Notes under the pieces: generated by a model | The model's input: the letters and a program-made list of their open reading frames with translations, nothing else | What the model was told of the DNA's origin: nothing | The model's database searches: none | Assembly: GCF_014836335.1 (NCBI RefSeq) | Contig: NZ_JACSRA010000031.1 | Location: 1 to 53,250, forward strand | Origin: Clostridium cibarium | GTDB taxonomy: Bacteria; Bacillota; Clostridia; Clostridiales; Clostridiaceae | Length of the DNA: 53,250 nucleotides | Direction: 5' to 3' | Shown: piece after piece, positions 8,634-17,216 of the stretch | Numbering within the stretch: position 1 is the first letter of the stretch | How the letters are laid out: each line of letters starts with the position of its first letter | Made by a program: the position numbers and the translations under genes

Positions 8634-9306
8634 TTCCCCACACCACCTTTAAATATTTTGGTTCTCTTGGGTTAATTTCAATCTTCTCTCTTATTCTCCT
8701 TATATGAACTGATACAGTATTTTCAGAATTATGAAATGGTTCATCCCACACCCTTTCATATATCTCTTCAATAGAAAATACTCTTCCCCTATTAGTCATT
8801 AAAAGCTCTAATATTTTATATTCTAATGATGTTAGGCTCTTTTCCTTTCCGTCCACTATTACCATCTTTGAACTTTTGTTTAATATAAGTCCTCTTACAT
8901 TTACCTCATCATCAACCTGTTCATCGTATTGACCTAAGCTTGTATATCTTCTTAATTGGGATTTAACTCTAGCTACTAATTCCATTGGATTAAATGGTTT
9001 TGTAATATAATCATCGGCACCTATATTAAGACCTAATATTTTATCAGTATCCTCTGATTTTGCTGAAAGCATTATTATAGGAATGTTTTTGCTTTCTCTA
9101 ATTTTAAATGTAGCTTTAATTCCATCCATCTTAGGCATCATTAAATCCATTAATATAAGGTGTATCTCTTCTAATTCAACCACCCTCAATGCTTCTATCC
9201 CATCTGCTGCATGAAATACTTTTATCCCCTCATTTTTCAAATATATTTCAACAGCTTCTCGTATTTCATATTCATCATCTACCATTAGAACATTAAATTT
9301 TGTCAT
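8611..9306 (-). CDS. Response regulator, OmpR/PhoB family
   Basis: A 231-residue regulator. The receiver domain (about 1-120) has the acidic pair D10-D11, phospho-acceptor D54 in LMDLMMPKMDG, and Lys in YITKPF near 104. The C-terminal winged helix ends VVWGIGYKIEK, typical of OmpR DNA-binding domains. The start is preceded by a strong AGGGGGAG site. The gene is followed with overlap by its kinase and preceded 50 bp upstream by the Cys/His membrane protein gene, so all three probably form one unit. Confidence 0.95.
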   Translation of the reverse strand: MTKFNVLMVDDEYEIREAVEIYLKNEGIKVFHAADGIEALRVVELEEIHLILMDLMMPKMDGIKATFKIRESKNIPIIMLSAKSEDTDKILGLNIGADDYITKPFNPMELVARVKSQLRRYTSLGQYDEQVDDEVNVRGLILNKSSKMVIVDGKEKSLTSLEYKILELLMTNRGRVFSIEEIYERVWDEPFHNSENTVSVHIRRIREKIEINPREPKYLKVVWGIGYKIEK

Positions 9307-9356
9307 AATACTCCCCCTCTTCCCCTATTATACATGCTGGTTAGAGAACCTTCCAA

Positions 9357-9926
9357 TTAACTTTTCTTCATAAAAAATGCAAACGCCTCCTTCTTAAAAC
9401 CATTTGTCTTTTCTACATTCCTTATATTTCTAATATGATAAAGCCTCCCATTATAATCCTTTGCTTGATTGTCACATACATAGGCAAAATCATAACTTCC
9501 TTCCTTTACCCATTTCATAAATACATAAGTATGTGTTGGAATTCCATCCTTATTCCCATCACTATCTGTGGTAAAGCATATATCTCCAGGCTTTAATTCT
9601 TCATAATTGCTATGTTTTTTCCACCCATCTTCCTTTAACATTTTTAAAACTTCTGATACCTTTTTTGTTTCATTTGGCACCATAAAGTTATTTTCCCTCA
9701 ATAATTCTGCTAAAAAATAGACACAAGTATTAGAGGAATTACCTTTATTTCGTTTTACCGCCTTGGAATATATATACTTACGATTCTCATTACTTTGAAG
9801 AAAATTAAATATTTTTTCATCAAGGTTATAACTTCTGTCTTCTGTGCAAATTTTACTACCTATTATTGCTTTTATTACTAAAATTACAACTACAACACTT
9901 ATTATAAAAATCATTATCTTTATCAC
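9357..9926 (-). CDS. Membrane-anchored protein with a possible NlpC/P60- or CHAP-like Cys/His core
   Basis: A 189-residue protein with one N-terminal membrane helix (about 3-22) and an external domain. The domain contains a Cys in NTCVYFLAEL, then LKPGDICFTTD, an His in IPTHTYVFMKW, and YVCDNQ. This order (Cys on a helix, a PGD turn, an His strand, then an acidic or amide residue) recalls NlpC/P60 or CHAP cysteine peptidases and amidases of the cell wall. The match is by pattern only. It starts at GTG with GGGGAG upstream. It lies upstream of a response regulator and kinase, so it may be their partner in sensing or remodelling the envelope. Confidence 0.55.
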   Translation of the reverse strand: MIKIMIFIISVVVVILVIKAIIGSKICTEDRSYNLDEKIFNFLQSNENRKYIYSKAVKRNKGNSSNTCVYFLAELLRENNFMVPNETKKVSEVLKMLKEDGWKKHSNYEELKPGDICFTTDSDGNKDGIPTHTYVFMKWVKEGSYDFAYVCDNQAKDYNGRLYHIRNIRNVEKTNGFKKEAFAFFMKKS

Positions 9927-10024
9927 ATCCTTCTCCCCTCACTCCTCTTGCTACAACTAATTATACAAGTTACTTTTTACAAAAAACTTTCCATAATTCT
10001 TTCAAATTTATGAAGAAAAACAAA

Positions 10025-10060
10025 AAAATCTCGTAATGAAATTTTTCATTACGAGATTTT
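10025..10060 (-). terminator. groES-groEL terminator
   Basis: A perfect 17-base stem (CTCGTAATGAAA core) with a two-base loop, A-rich on one side and T-rich on the other. It lies 20 bp after the groEL stop and can act on both strands. Confidence 0.85.
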
Positions 10061-10079
10061 CAGTATTAAAAATTCTTTT

Positions 10080-11702
10080 TTAGTACATTCCTTCCATTCC
10101 TGGAGCTCCACCTGGCATTGGAGTTTCCTTTTGTGGAATATCAGCAACAGCTGCTTCTGTTGTTAAGAATGTTGATGCTACTGATGCTGCATTTTGAAGT
10201 GCTGATCTTGTTACCTTAGTTGGATCAACTATACCAGCTTTTATCATATTCTTATAATCTCCATATAATGCGTCGTATCCCATACCAGCTTCACTATTCT
10301 TAACTTTTTCTATTATAACAGAACCTTCAACTCCTGCATTTGCAGCTATTTGTCTCATTGGCTCTTCTAAAGCTCTAACGATTATATTTATACCAACTTG
10401 TGCATCTGGAACATCTGATGTTAATTTTGCAACTTCATTTATTACATTAACATATGCTGTTCCACCACCTGGTACAATACCTTCCTCTACTGCTGCTTTT
10501 GTTGCATTTAAAGCATCTTCAATTCTAAGTTTTCTTTCTTTAAGTTCAGTTTCTGTAGCTGCACCAACTTTGATTACTGCAACTCCACCAGAAAGCTTTG
10601 CTAATCTTTCTTGTAATTTTTCTTTATCAAATTCTGAAGTTGTTTCTTCAATTTGATTCTTAATTAAGCCAACTCTTTCTTTAATAGCTGCTGAACTTCC
10701 TTTACCATTTACGATAGTTGTATTATCCTTAGTAACCTTAACACTATCTGCTTGGCCTAACATCTCGATAGTTACTTCTTTAAGATCTCTTCCTAGTTCT
10801 TCAGATATTACTTCTCCACCAGTTAAAATAGCTATATCTTGAAGCATTTCTTTTCTTCTATCACCAAAGCCTGGAGCTTTTACAGCAACACAAGTAAATG
10901 TTCCTCTTAACTTATTAACTACAAGAGTAGCCATAGCTTCTCCTTCAATATCTTCAGCTATAATTAATAACTTCTTACCTGATTGAACTATTTGTTCTAG
11001 TATTGGTAGTATTTCTTGTATATTTGAAATTTTCTTATCAGTTATTAAAATGTATGGATTATCTAAAGAAGCTTCCATCTTTTCCATATCTGTTGACATA
11101 TAAGGTGATACATATCCTCTATCAAATTGCATACCTTCAACTACGTCTAATTCAGTTCCCATTGATTTAGATTCTTCGATAGTAATTACACCTTCATTAC
11201 CAACCTTCTCCATAGCATCAGCAATTAACTTACCAATTTCCTCATCTGCTGCTGAGATAGCTGCAACTCTAGCTATGTCTTCTTTACCTGCTACTGGTTT
11301 TGAAATTCCTTGAATTTCTTCAACTGCTTTTTCAACAGCCTTTCTTATACCATTTCTAATTAATATTGGATTAGCTCCTGCTGTTACATTTTTAAGACCT
11401 TCTCTTATAATAGCTTGTGCTAAAAGAGTAGCTGTTGTAGTTCCATCTCCAGCAACATCATTTGTCTTAGTAGCAACTTCTTTTACAAGTTGTGCTCCCA
11501 TATTTTCATATGGATCTTCTAACTCTATTTCTCTAGCTATAGAAACACCGTCATTTGTTATTAGTGGTGCTCCAAACTTTTTATCTAATACTACATTTCT
11601 TCCCTTAGGTCCTAATGTAACTTTTACTGTATCAGCTAATTTATCTACCCCTATTTGCATAGATCTTCTTGCATCTTCACCAAATTTTAATGTTTTTGCC
11701 AT
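10080..11702 (-). CDS. groEL: Chaperonin GroEL (Hsp60)
   Basis: The 540-residue chaperonin subunit forms a double seven-fold ring that folds proteins with ATP and GroES. Landmarks are the N-terminal AKTLKFGEDAR, the ATP site GDGTTTATLLAQ near residue 86, the apical domain, and a C-terminus ending in the flexible Gly/Met tail GGAPGMEGMY. The length is normal. It follows groES by 12 bases and shares its CIRCE-controlled promoter. A strong terminator follows. Confidence 0.98.
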   Translation of the reverse strand: MAKTLKFGEDARRSMQIGVDKLADTVKVTLGPKGRNVVLDKKFGAPLITNDGVSIAREIELEDPYENMGAQLVKEVATKTNDVAGDGTTTATLLAQAIIREGLKNVTAGANPILIRNGIRKAVEKAVEEIQGISKPVAGKEDIARVAAISAADEEIGKLIADAMEKVGNEGVITIEESKSMGTELDVVEGMQFDRGYVSPYMSTDMEKMEASLDNPYILITDKKISNIQEILPILEQIVQSGKKLLIIAEDIEGEAMATLVVNKLRGTFTCVAVKAPGFGDRRKEMLQDIAILTGGEVISEELGRDLKEVTIEMLGQADSVKVTKDNTTIVNGKGSSAAIKERVGLIKNQIEETTSEFDKEKLQERLAKLSGGVAVIKVGAATETELKERKLRIEDALNATKAAVEEGIVPGGGTAYVNVINEVAKLTSDVPDAQVGINIIVRALEEPMRQIAANAGVEGSVIIEKVKNSEAGMGYDALYGDYKNMIKAGIVDPTKVTRSALQNAASVASTFLTTEAAVADIPQKETPMPGGAPGMEGMY

Positions 11703-11714
11703 CTCTATTACCTC

Positions 11715-11999
11715 CTATTCAACTATCGCTAAAATATCTTCTTGTTTTAAAATAGTATACTCTTCTCCAGAAACTTTAACTTCTGTACCTGCATACTTTG
11801 AATATAAAACTTTATCTCCAACTTTTACTTCCATTTCAACCCTCTTACCGTCTACAACAGCTCCGGGTCCTACTGCAACTACTTCTGCTTCTTGTGGTCT
11901 TTCCTTAGCTGTACCTGTTAGTACTATTCCGCTTTTAGTAGTTTCTTCTGCCTCTAATTTCTTAATTACTACTCTTTCTCCAAGTGGTTTGATATTCAT
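11715..11999 (-). CDS. groES: Co-chaperonin GroES (Hsp10)
   Basis: The 94-residue lid of the GroEL chamber. It starts MNIKPLGERVVIKK, has the mobile loop TTKSGIVLTGTAKERP at about residues 20-35, and ends EEYTILKQEDILAIVE. An AAGGAGG site lies seven bases before the ATG. It is the first gene of groES-groEL, with a CIRCE element about 110-140 bases upstream. Confidence 0.98.
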   Translation of the reverse strand: MNIKPLGERVVIKKLEAEETTKSGIVLTGTAKERPQEAEVVAVGPGAVVDGKRVEMEVKVGDKVLYSKYAGTEVKVSGEEYTILKQEDILAIVE

Positions 12000-12111
12000 T
12001 GAAAAACCTCCTTAATATTTATATAATTTTATTTTCTTCTGTCCTTTTCTTAATCTAATTAAATTAAGATTATAAAAATAGTTCTATAGAACTACTACAT
12101 AAAAACTTGTA

Positions 12112-12138
12112 TTAGCACTCACTCTTAATGAGTGCTAA
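12112..12138. promoter_or_regulatory. CIRCE element (HrcA operator)
   Basis: A perfect TTAGCACTC-N9-GAGTGCTAA repeat, the consensus operator of the heat-shock repressor HrcA. It lies upstream of groES, just downstream of the predicted promoter, so HrcA binding would block the start of transcription. The hrcA gene is not in the window. Confidence 0.97.
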
Positions 12139-12142
12139 TACA

Positions 12143-12174
12143 ATTATAATATATCCTGTATCCATATTATTCAA
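12143..12174 (-). promoter_or_regulatory. Sigma-A promoter of groES-groEL
   Basis: On the minus strand TTGAAT and TATTAT lie 17 bases apart; a TATAAT overlaps the latter by three bases. The transcript would start within or just before the CIRCE repeat, the usual arrangement. Confidence 0.6.
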
Positions 12175-12272
12175 ATATTCTTTTTTATATTATCTCGCCA
12201 TTAATGGCCATTACGCAAAACTATTATTGTATTTCTTTGTTTTACTCATATTTTCTTTATTTTTCACATGTC

Positions 12273-13775
12273 CTATTTTTTATTAATTCTTTCTAAGTTA
12301 ATATCTATATAATCATTAATAATATCATTTGATAAAACAGTCTTCTTTCTAGCATTGACATTTATCTTATTAAATATACCTTTCGCTTTCTGATACGGTA
12401 CTACTGCCCCAGCGCCATTAATACACCCCCCCTCACACATCATTCCTTCAATAAAGTTTCCATTAAGTCTGCCTATATTAGTAAGCTTCATAACCTTTTT
12501 TATCTCTGCTCCGCCTGAAACTTTTATAGCATTAAATTCAACATCTATACCGCTTTCTTTCATATAATTTTCAATAGCTGCGGTCAATCCTCCTGATGCT
12601 CCAAAACCACGGCCAAATATAGAAGCATCATCAACCACTTCTTCACTACATTTCTCAACATCTATCTCAAAGGCATCAAAAAGAGCAACCAACTCCTCAA
12701 ATGTTAACACATAATCCACCGCATCTTTAATATCCTCCTTAACAGCCTCCCCCTTTTTGGCTGTACATGGTCCTATAAATACAACTTTTCCATCCGGATG
12801 ATTTTTTTTAATATATCTTCCTGTAGCTATCATTGGCGATACAGTACCTGATATATTACCTATTTCACTAGGAAATATTTTTTCAATATAATTCAGAAAA
12901 GCTGGACAACATGAATTAGTCATGTATGATTGTTCTTTTTCCATCCTATTTACAAACTCGACGCCTTCATGAACAGTAACAGCATCAGCACCGCAAGCTA
13001 CTTCATACATATCCCTGAATCCTATCCTCTTAATTGCATTTTTAATTTGCCCATAGGATACCTTCATTCCAAATTGTCCTGTTATTGCTGGCGCAACTAC
13101 TGCATATATCCTTTCCTTATTACTTAAAGCTTTTGCAACCGGAACGATTAAGCTTTTATCTGATATAGCACCAAATGGGCATGCTGACATACAAGCTCCA
13201 CAATTAACACACTTTTCTTCCTTTATAATAGCCCTTCTATTTTCATGATTTACATCCAGTGCACCTGTAGGACATACCCTTTTACAAGGCCTCATAACTT
13301 CAGAAATAGCATCATAAGGACAAACTTTTTGACACATGCCACATTCCTTGCAAAGTTCCTGATTAATATAAGCCCTTCCTGCAACATAACTTATTGCTCC
13401 AAAGTTACAAGCTTTTTGACATCTATGCGCTATACAATTTCTACATGAATCAGTTACACTATATTTATTTATTGGACATTTATCACAAGCAGCTTCAATG
13501 ACATATATTATCTGCTCATCTGGAGTTATATCTATAAAATCCTCATCAATCGTATCTCCATTGGCCAAGAAGCCAGAAGCCAATTTTGCCCTCTCCAGAA
13601 CTATAGCTCTTTCTTTATAAACACAGCACCTATACATAGCTGTATCTCCCTTTATAACTTCGTAAGGAATTTTTTCAATCTCATCCTTTGTTAGCTTGTC
13701 CTCTTTTGCTAACTTAGCTACCTCTGTAAGCACCTCATGCTTCAACTTATCTAATTGAGTTTCAAATTGGAACAT
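12273..13775 (-). CDS. [FeFe]-hydrogenase, group-B-like, with N-terminal ferredoxin domains
   Basis: Probably makes or oxidises H2 with ferredoxin in the cytosol. The 500-residue protein has an N-terminal region with an unusual cysteine set (CDKCPINKYSVTDSCRNC near 100-120). Two further pairs of CxxCxxC motifs follow (CKECGMCQKVCPYD; CVNCGACMSACPFG), and then the H-cluster domain. The three H-cluster loops are TSCCPAF, PCTAKKGE and MMCEGGCINGAGAV. The standard monomeric enzymes have TSCSPGW, MPCxxKK and MACxGGCxxGGGQ, so this one belongs with the divergent group. The start at 13775 follows AGGGGGAAAG; the longer frame to 13808 has no such site. It is monocistronic, and its catalytic bias is not predictable from sequence. 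Confidence 0.85.
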   Translation of the reverse strand: MFQFETQLDKLKHEVLTEVAKLAKEDKLTKDEIEKIPYEVIKGDTAMYRCCVYKERAIVLERAKLASGFLANGDTIDEDFIDITPDEQIIYVIEAACDKCPINKYSVTDSCRNCIAHRCQKACNFGAISYVAGRAYINQELCKECGMCQKVCPYDAISEVMRPCKRVCPTGALDVNHENRRAIIKEEKCVNCGACMSACPFGAISDKSLIVPVAKALSNKERIYAVVAPAITGQFGMKVSYGQIKNAIKRIGFRDMYEVACGADAVTVHEGVEFVNRMEKEQSYMTNSCCPAFLNYIEKIFPSEIGNISGTVSPMIATGRYIKKNHPDGKVVFIGPCTAKKGEAVKEDIKDAVDYVLTFEELVALFDAFEIDVEKCSEEVVDDASIFGRGFGASGGLTAAIENYMKESGIDVEFNAIKVSGGAEIKKVMKLTNIGRLNGNFIEGMMCEGGCINGAGAVVPYQKAKGIFNKINVNARKKTVLSNDIINDYIDINLERINKK

Positions 13776-13859
13776 AACTTTCCCCCTATCTTTGATTTTT
13801 TCATACAAAAATGATATAATCTCTCCAATTATAATTCTATTATCTAGGGTGAGTATTTT

Positions 13860-14156
13860 ATGAATAAAAAATATAGATGTGAGCTTTGTGGCAGGGAAAT
13901 ATCAGAAATAACTAAACATCATTTAATTCCAGTAGAAAAAGGGGGAAGGGACTCCCATATAGCTTTTTTATGCAGAACATGTCATTGTCAAATCCATGCT
14001 CTCTATACTAATAGTGAACTCTCTTATAGACTTTATACTATAGAAAGATTAAAGAATGAGGAGAAAATAAAACGTTATTTAAATTTTGTTAAAAATCATC
14101 CAGGAGATGTGTACATACCAATAAAAAAATCAAAATCTGCTAGACGAAAAGGATAA
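13860..14156 (+). CDS. Small HNH-family nuclease-like protein
   Basis: A 98-residue basic protein with a CELCG motif (residues 7-11), the HHL motif (ITKHHLIPVEKGG) and CRTCHCQIHALYTN. This is the zinc-bound HNH fold with CxxC...HH...CxxC...H. The tail is lysine/arginine-rich (KKSKSARRKG), suitable for nucleic-acid contact. It is divergent from the hydrogenase gene and ends at a bidirectional terminator. Small chromosomal HNH proteins of this sort are common in clostridia. The substrate is unknown. Confidence 0.75.
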   Translation: MNKKYRCELCGREISEITKHHLIPVEKGGRDSHIAFLCRTCHCQIHALYTNSELSYRLYTIERLKNEEKIKRYLNFVKNHPGDVYIPIKKSKSARRKG

Positions 14157-14157
14157 A

Positions 14158-14195
14158 AAAAGCAGCAATGAATTAACCTCTCCACCACTGCTTTT
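14158..14195. terminator. Bidirectional terminator between HNH and mgtC-like genes
   Basis: Arms AAAAGCAG and CTGCTTTT enclose a 22-base loop between two convergent genes. The stem is short but both flanks are suitable. Confidence 0.5.
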
Positions 14196-14208
14196 ATACA
14201 TATTCAAT

Positions 14209-14667
14209 TTATTCCTCACAATCATCATGACTTCTCTTATAAATAGAACTTTTTTTAATTATTCTTTTTATTTTTGAAACAAATATAAGATTTATTAATA
14301 TAAGAACTGTTGTAGTTACAGCTCCACTTATAAATCCCCCTCCAACAGCAATCCCTATACATGCCATTACCCATATAGATGATGCTGTAGTTAACCCTAA
14401 TATAGTATTATTACGATCTTTTAATACACATAACGCTCCCAAAAAACCTATTCCAGATACTACTTGTGCAGAAATTCTTGTTGGGTCAATTAGGTTGTTT
14501 TCTTGAGACATATAAATACCAAATATCATGGTTAAAGCTGAACCTAATGATACCATCACGTGGGTTTTTATTCCTATAGTTTTATTTGTTAAATCTCGCT
14601 CCAATCCAATTGCTGCACCTAACAAGAATGCTACAACAAGTCTTATTACTACCGTTTTTTCATCCAA
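14209..14667 (-). CDS. MgtC/SapB family membrane protein
   Basis: A 152-residue membrane protein with four hydrophobic segments. The family signature is near the start: FLLGAAIGLERDLTNKTIGI with the conserved ER, then GIKTHVMVSLGSALTM and ARISAQVVSGIGFLGA. MgtC/SapB proteins are linked to Mg2+ limitation and to control of ATP synthase; their biochemical role is not settled. The start is TTG at 14667, eight bases after GGAGGG. The nearby ATG is in another frame. It is probably a single-gene unit. Confidence 0.85.
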   Translation of the reverse strand: MDEKTVVIRLVVAFLLGAAIGLERDLTNKTIGIKTHVMVSLGSALTMIFGIYMSQENNLIDPTRISAQVVSGIGFLGALCVLKDRNNTILGLTTASSIWVMACIGIAVGGGFISGAVTTTVLILINLIFVSKIKRIIKKSSIYKRSHDDCEE

Positions 14668-14805
14668 ATATTACGCCCTCCATACCTTTTATATTATATC
14701 CTTTATTGTACATTCTCTATTGACTGCAATCAATATTATATTATTCTTACATATCTATTATAATGATGCTCTATTTTATAATACCAAGTTTCAAATACCT
14801 CAAAC

Positions 14806-15699
14806 CTAATCTACCTTTATTTTGTTCTCTCTAGCATAATAAAAAAGATATTGTTGCGCAAAACCTGATACCTCACCAAATTTATTTCTTGCAAATATTC
14901 TAATTTTATTAAGAGAACCTTCTTCCGCATTGTAAAAATGCATCATAGCTCTTTTTACCCATACATCTACAGGGAAAGATGAATATTTTTTCATAGAAAA
15001 TAACATAATACAGTCTGCCACCTTTGCCCCAACACCTTTGAATTTTTGCAATTCTTCATGACATTCATCTGCAGGCAAACTTGCTATGTAGTCTAAATCA
15101 TAGTCTCCTAATCTTTTAGCACTATTTACATTATTTATTGTATCTAATATGTACTTACTTCTAAAAGATGCTCCTGTCTCTTGTATTTCTTCCAATGTAG
15201 CATCTTTCAATTCACCTGGAGTAGGAAATGTATAATATGTATTTCCTTTATATTCTATAGGCTTACCCCATTTTTCAGCTATCTTTTTTATTGTTTTCAT
15301 TATTGATGGAATACTGTTTCTGGCAGAAATTATAAAGCTTATAAGAATTTCAAATGGTTCTTGCTTTAAAATTCTAATCCCATATCCATATTCAACACTT
15401 TTACTTAATATTTCATCATTAGCTAAAGATTCTTTTACCTTACTATAATCTCTTTCCAAATCAAAATAATCAAACCATATGTTTTTAAAATCCTCTTCGT
15501 TACTATTTAGTATTGTTACATTATCATCGCTTTGAATAACCTCTATAACTCTGCCATGAGCAACTCCTATATAATTTAACTCCTTAACTTTTTCCCATCT
15601 AAAACACTGGCCACATTCAACTACTTGCTTTATATTAAAGTTTTTAACACCTTCAAGTACTATTTTATCTTTTTCATAAATTACGTTAGTATAATCCAT
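14806..15699 (-). CDS. ogg: 8-oxoguanine DNA glycosylase/AP lyase (OGG family)
   Basis: Removes oxidised guanine (8-oxoG) from DNA and nicks the abasic site. The 297-residue protein has an N-terminal OGG domain (CGQCFRWEKV near 30). The helix-hairpin-helix-GPD segment LQKFKGVGAKVADCIML carries the Schiff-base Lys, and PVDVWVKRAM carries the catalytic Asp. These residues place it with the OGG1-like enzymes rather than MutY or Nth. An AAGGTG site lies before the ATG. It stands alone between MgtC and nfnB and has no obvious partner. Confidence 0.88.
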   Translation of the reverse strand: MDYTNVIYEKDKIVLEGVKNFNIKQVVECGQCFRWEKVKELNYIGVAHGRVIEVIQSDDNVTILNSNEEDFKNIWFDYFDLERDYSKVKESLANDEILSKSVEYGYGIRILKQEPFEILISFIISARNSIPSIMKTIKKIAEKWGKPIEYKGNTYYTFPTPGELKDATLEEIQETGASFRSKYILDTINNVNSAKRLGDYDLDYIASLPADECHEELQKFKGVGAKVADCIMLFSMKKYSSFPVDVWVKRAMMHFYNAEEGSLNKIRIFARNKFGEVSGFAQQYLFYYARENKIKVD

Positions 15700-15784
15700 T
15701 TAATCACCTTTTTCTAAATTTATATGTATAATTATATCATACATTAAATATTATTTAACAATAAATATTAATTATACCATATAA

Positions 15785-15807
15785 AAAAAGTGGCCAAGCC
15801 ACTTTTT
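15785..15807 (-). terminator. nfnAB terminator
   Basis: Perfect ten-base arms (AAAAAGTGGC and GCCACTTTTT) with a three-base loop, about 20 bp after the nfnB stop. Confidence 0.9.
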
Positions 15808-15827
15808 CTATTATCAACCCAAACAAA

Positions 15828-17216
15828 CTAAGCTCCTTTTGATAAGTAATCATGAATTCCTTTTGCTGCTTTCTTTCCTGCTCCCATAGCTAAAATTACT
15901 GTTGCAGCACCTGTTACTGCATCTCCTCCTGCAAATACTCCTTCTCTAGAAGTAATTCCAGTATCCTCGGACGCAATAATACATTGTCTCTTATTTATAT
16001 CTAACCCCTTAGTAGTTGAAGATATTAACGGATTTGGAGATGTACCAAGTGACATTATTACAGTATCTACATCTAGTACAAATTCAGATCCATCAACTGC
16101 TACAGGTCTTCTTCTTCCTGATTCATCTGGTTCTCCAAGCTCCATCTTGACGCACTTCATTCCAGTAACCCATCCTTTTTCATCTTGAAGGATTTCCGTT
16201 GGATTTGTAAGAAGGTCGAATATTACCCCTTCCTCCTTAGCATGATGTACTTCCTCAATCCTTGCAGGGAGCTCTGATTCACTTCTTCTGTAAACTATAT
16301 GAACCTCAGCACCTAATCTTAATGCTGTTCTTGCAGCATCCATAGCCACATTTCCTCCTCCGACTACAGCAACTTTTTTACCAACTCTAATTGGAGTTTT
16401 ATATTCATCTTTAAATGCCTTCATTAAATTATTTCGAGTTAAAAATTCATTGGCCGAACAAACACCATTTGCATTCTCTCCTGGTATTCCCATAAACCTT
16501 GGAAGACCTGCTCCTGATCCTATAAACACAGCTTGAAAACCTTCATTTTCAAATAACTCGTCTATAGTTACAGTTCTACCAACTATAACGTTTGTCTCTA
16601 TTTTTACTCCAAGTTTTTTAACATTTTCAACTGCACCTTTTACTACTGTTTCTTTAGGTAGTCTAAATTCCGGAATGCCATAAACTAAAACTCCTCCAAC
16701 TTCGTGCAAAGCCTCAAATATCGTTACCTCATATCCTAACTTTGCTAGATCGCCAGCACAAGTAAGTCCAGCTGGTCCACTTCCTATAACTGCAACTTTT
16801 TTACCATTCTTAGGCAAAGTTTCTGATAAATCTATGTTATTTTCTCTAGCCCAATCTGCAACAAACCTTTCCAACTTCCCTATTGAAACGGCTTCGCCTT
16901 TTATTCCAAGCACACAATTTCCTTCACATTGCGATTCTTGAGGACATACTCTACCACATACAGATGGTAAAGCCGAAGATTTAGCTATAATTTTCGCTGC
17001 ATCTTCAAAACTGCCTTCTTTAACCTTTGCAATAAACTTAGGAATTTCTATATTAACAGGACATTTTTTCACACAATTTGGATTTTTACAATTTAAACAC
17101 CTATTAGCTTCCTCCACTGCCTCCTCTTTATTATATCCTAAGCAAACCTCTTTAAAATTTGCTGCTCTAACTTTAGGATCTTGTTCATGAACTGGAATTC
17201 TTTTCATTCTATCCAT
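15828..17216 (-). CDS. nfnB: NfnB: large subunit of NADH-dependent ferredoxin:NADP+ transhydrogenase
   Basis: A 462-residue flavoprotein of the glutamate-synthase small-subunit type. The N-terminal part has cysteine motifs for two [4Fe-4S] clusters (CLNCKNPNCVKKCP near 42 and CGRVCPQESQCEGNC near 90). An FAD site (GSGPAGLTCAGDLAKLG near 145) and an NADPH site (GGGNVAMDAARTALRLG near 286) follow. It is often annotated gltA. Here it follows the NfnA-type subunit with no gap and no glutamate-synthase large subunit is present, which argues for Nfn. Nfn couples NADH and reduced ferredoxin oxidation to NADP+ reduction by flavin-based bifurcation, fitting the butyrate-type metabolism nearby. Confidence 0.88.
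   Translation of the reverse strand: MDRMKRIPVHEQDPKVRAANFKEVCLGYNKEEAVEEANRCLNCKNPNCVKKCPVNIEIPKFIAKVKEGSFEDAAKIIAKSSALPSVCGRVCPQESQCEGNCVLGIKGEAVSIGKLERFVADWARENNIDLSETLPKNGKKVAVIGSGPAGLTCAGDLAKLGYEVTIFEALHEVGGVLVYGIPEFRLPKETVVKGAVENVKKLGVKIETNVIVGRTVTIDELFENEGFQAVFIGSGAGLPRFMGIPGENANGVCSANEFLTRNNLMKAFKDEYKTPIRVGKKVAVVGGGNVAMDAARTALRLGAEVHIVYRRSESELPARIEEVHHAKEEGVIFDLLTNPTEILQDEKGWVTGMKCVKMELGEPDESGRRRPVAVDGSEFVLDVDTVIMSLGTSPNPLISSTTKGLDINKRQCIIASEDTGITSREGVFAGGDAVTGAATVILAMGAGKKAAKGIHDYLSKGA

Noticed and set aside
12195..12207. Palindrome GCCATTAATGGC after the hydrogenase gene
   Set aside because: It is too short and has no T run. I cannot support a terminator or operator.
15828..17216. 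Glutamate synthase small subunit
   Set aside because: There is no large subunit nearby, and the gene is fused in transcription to an NfnA-type reductase.
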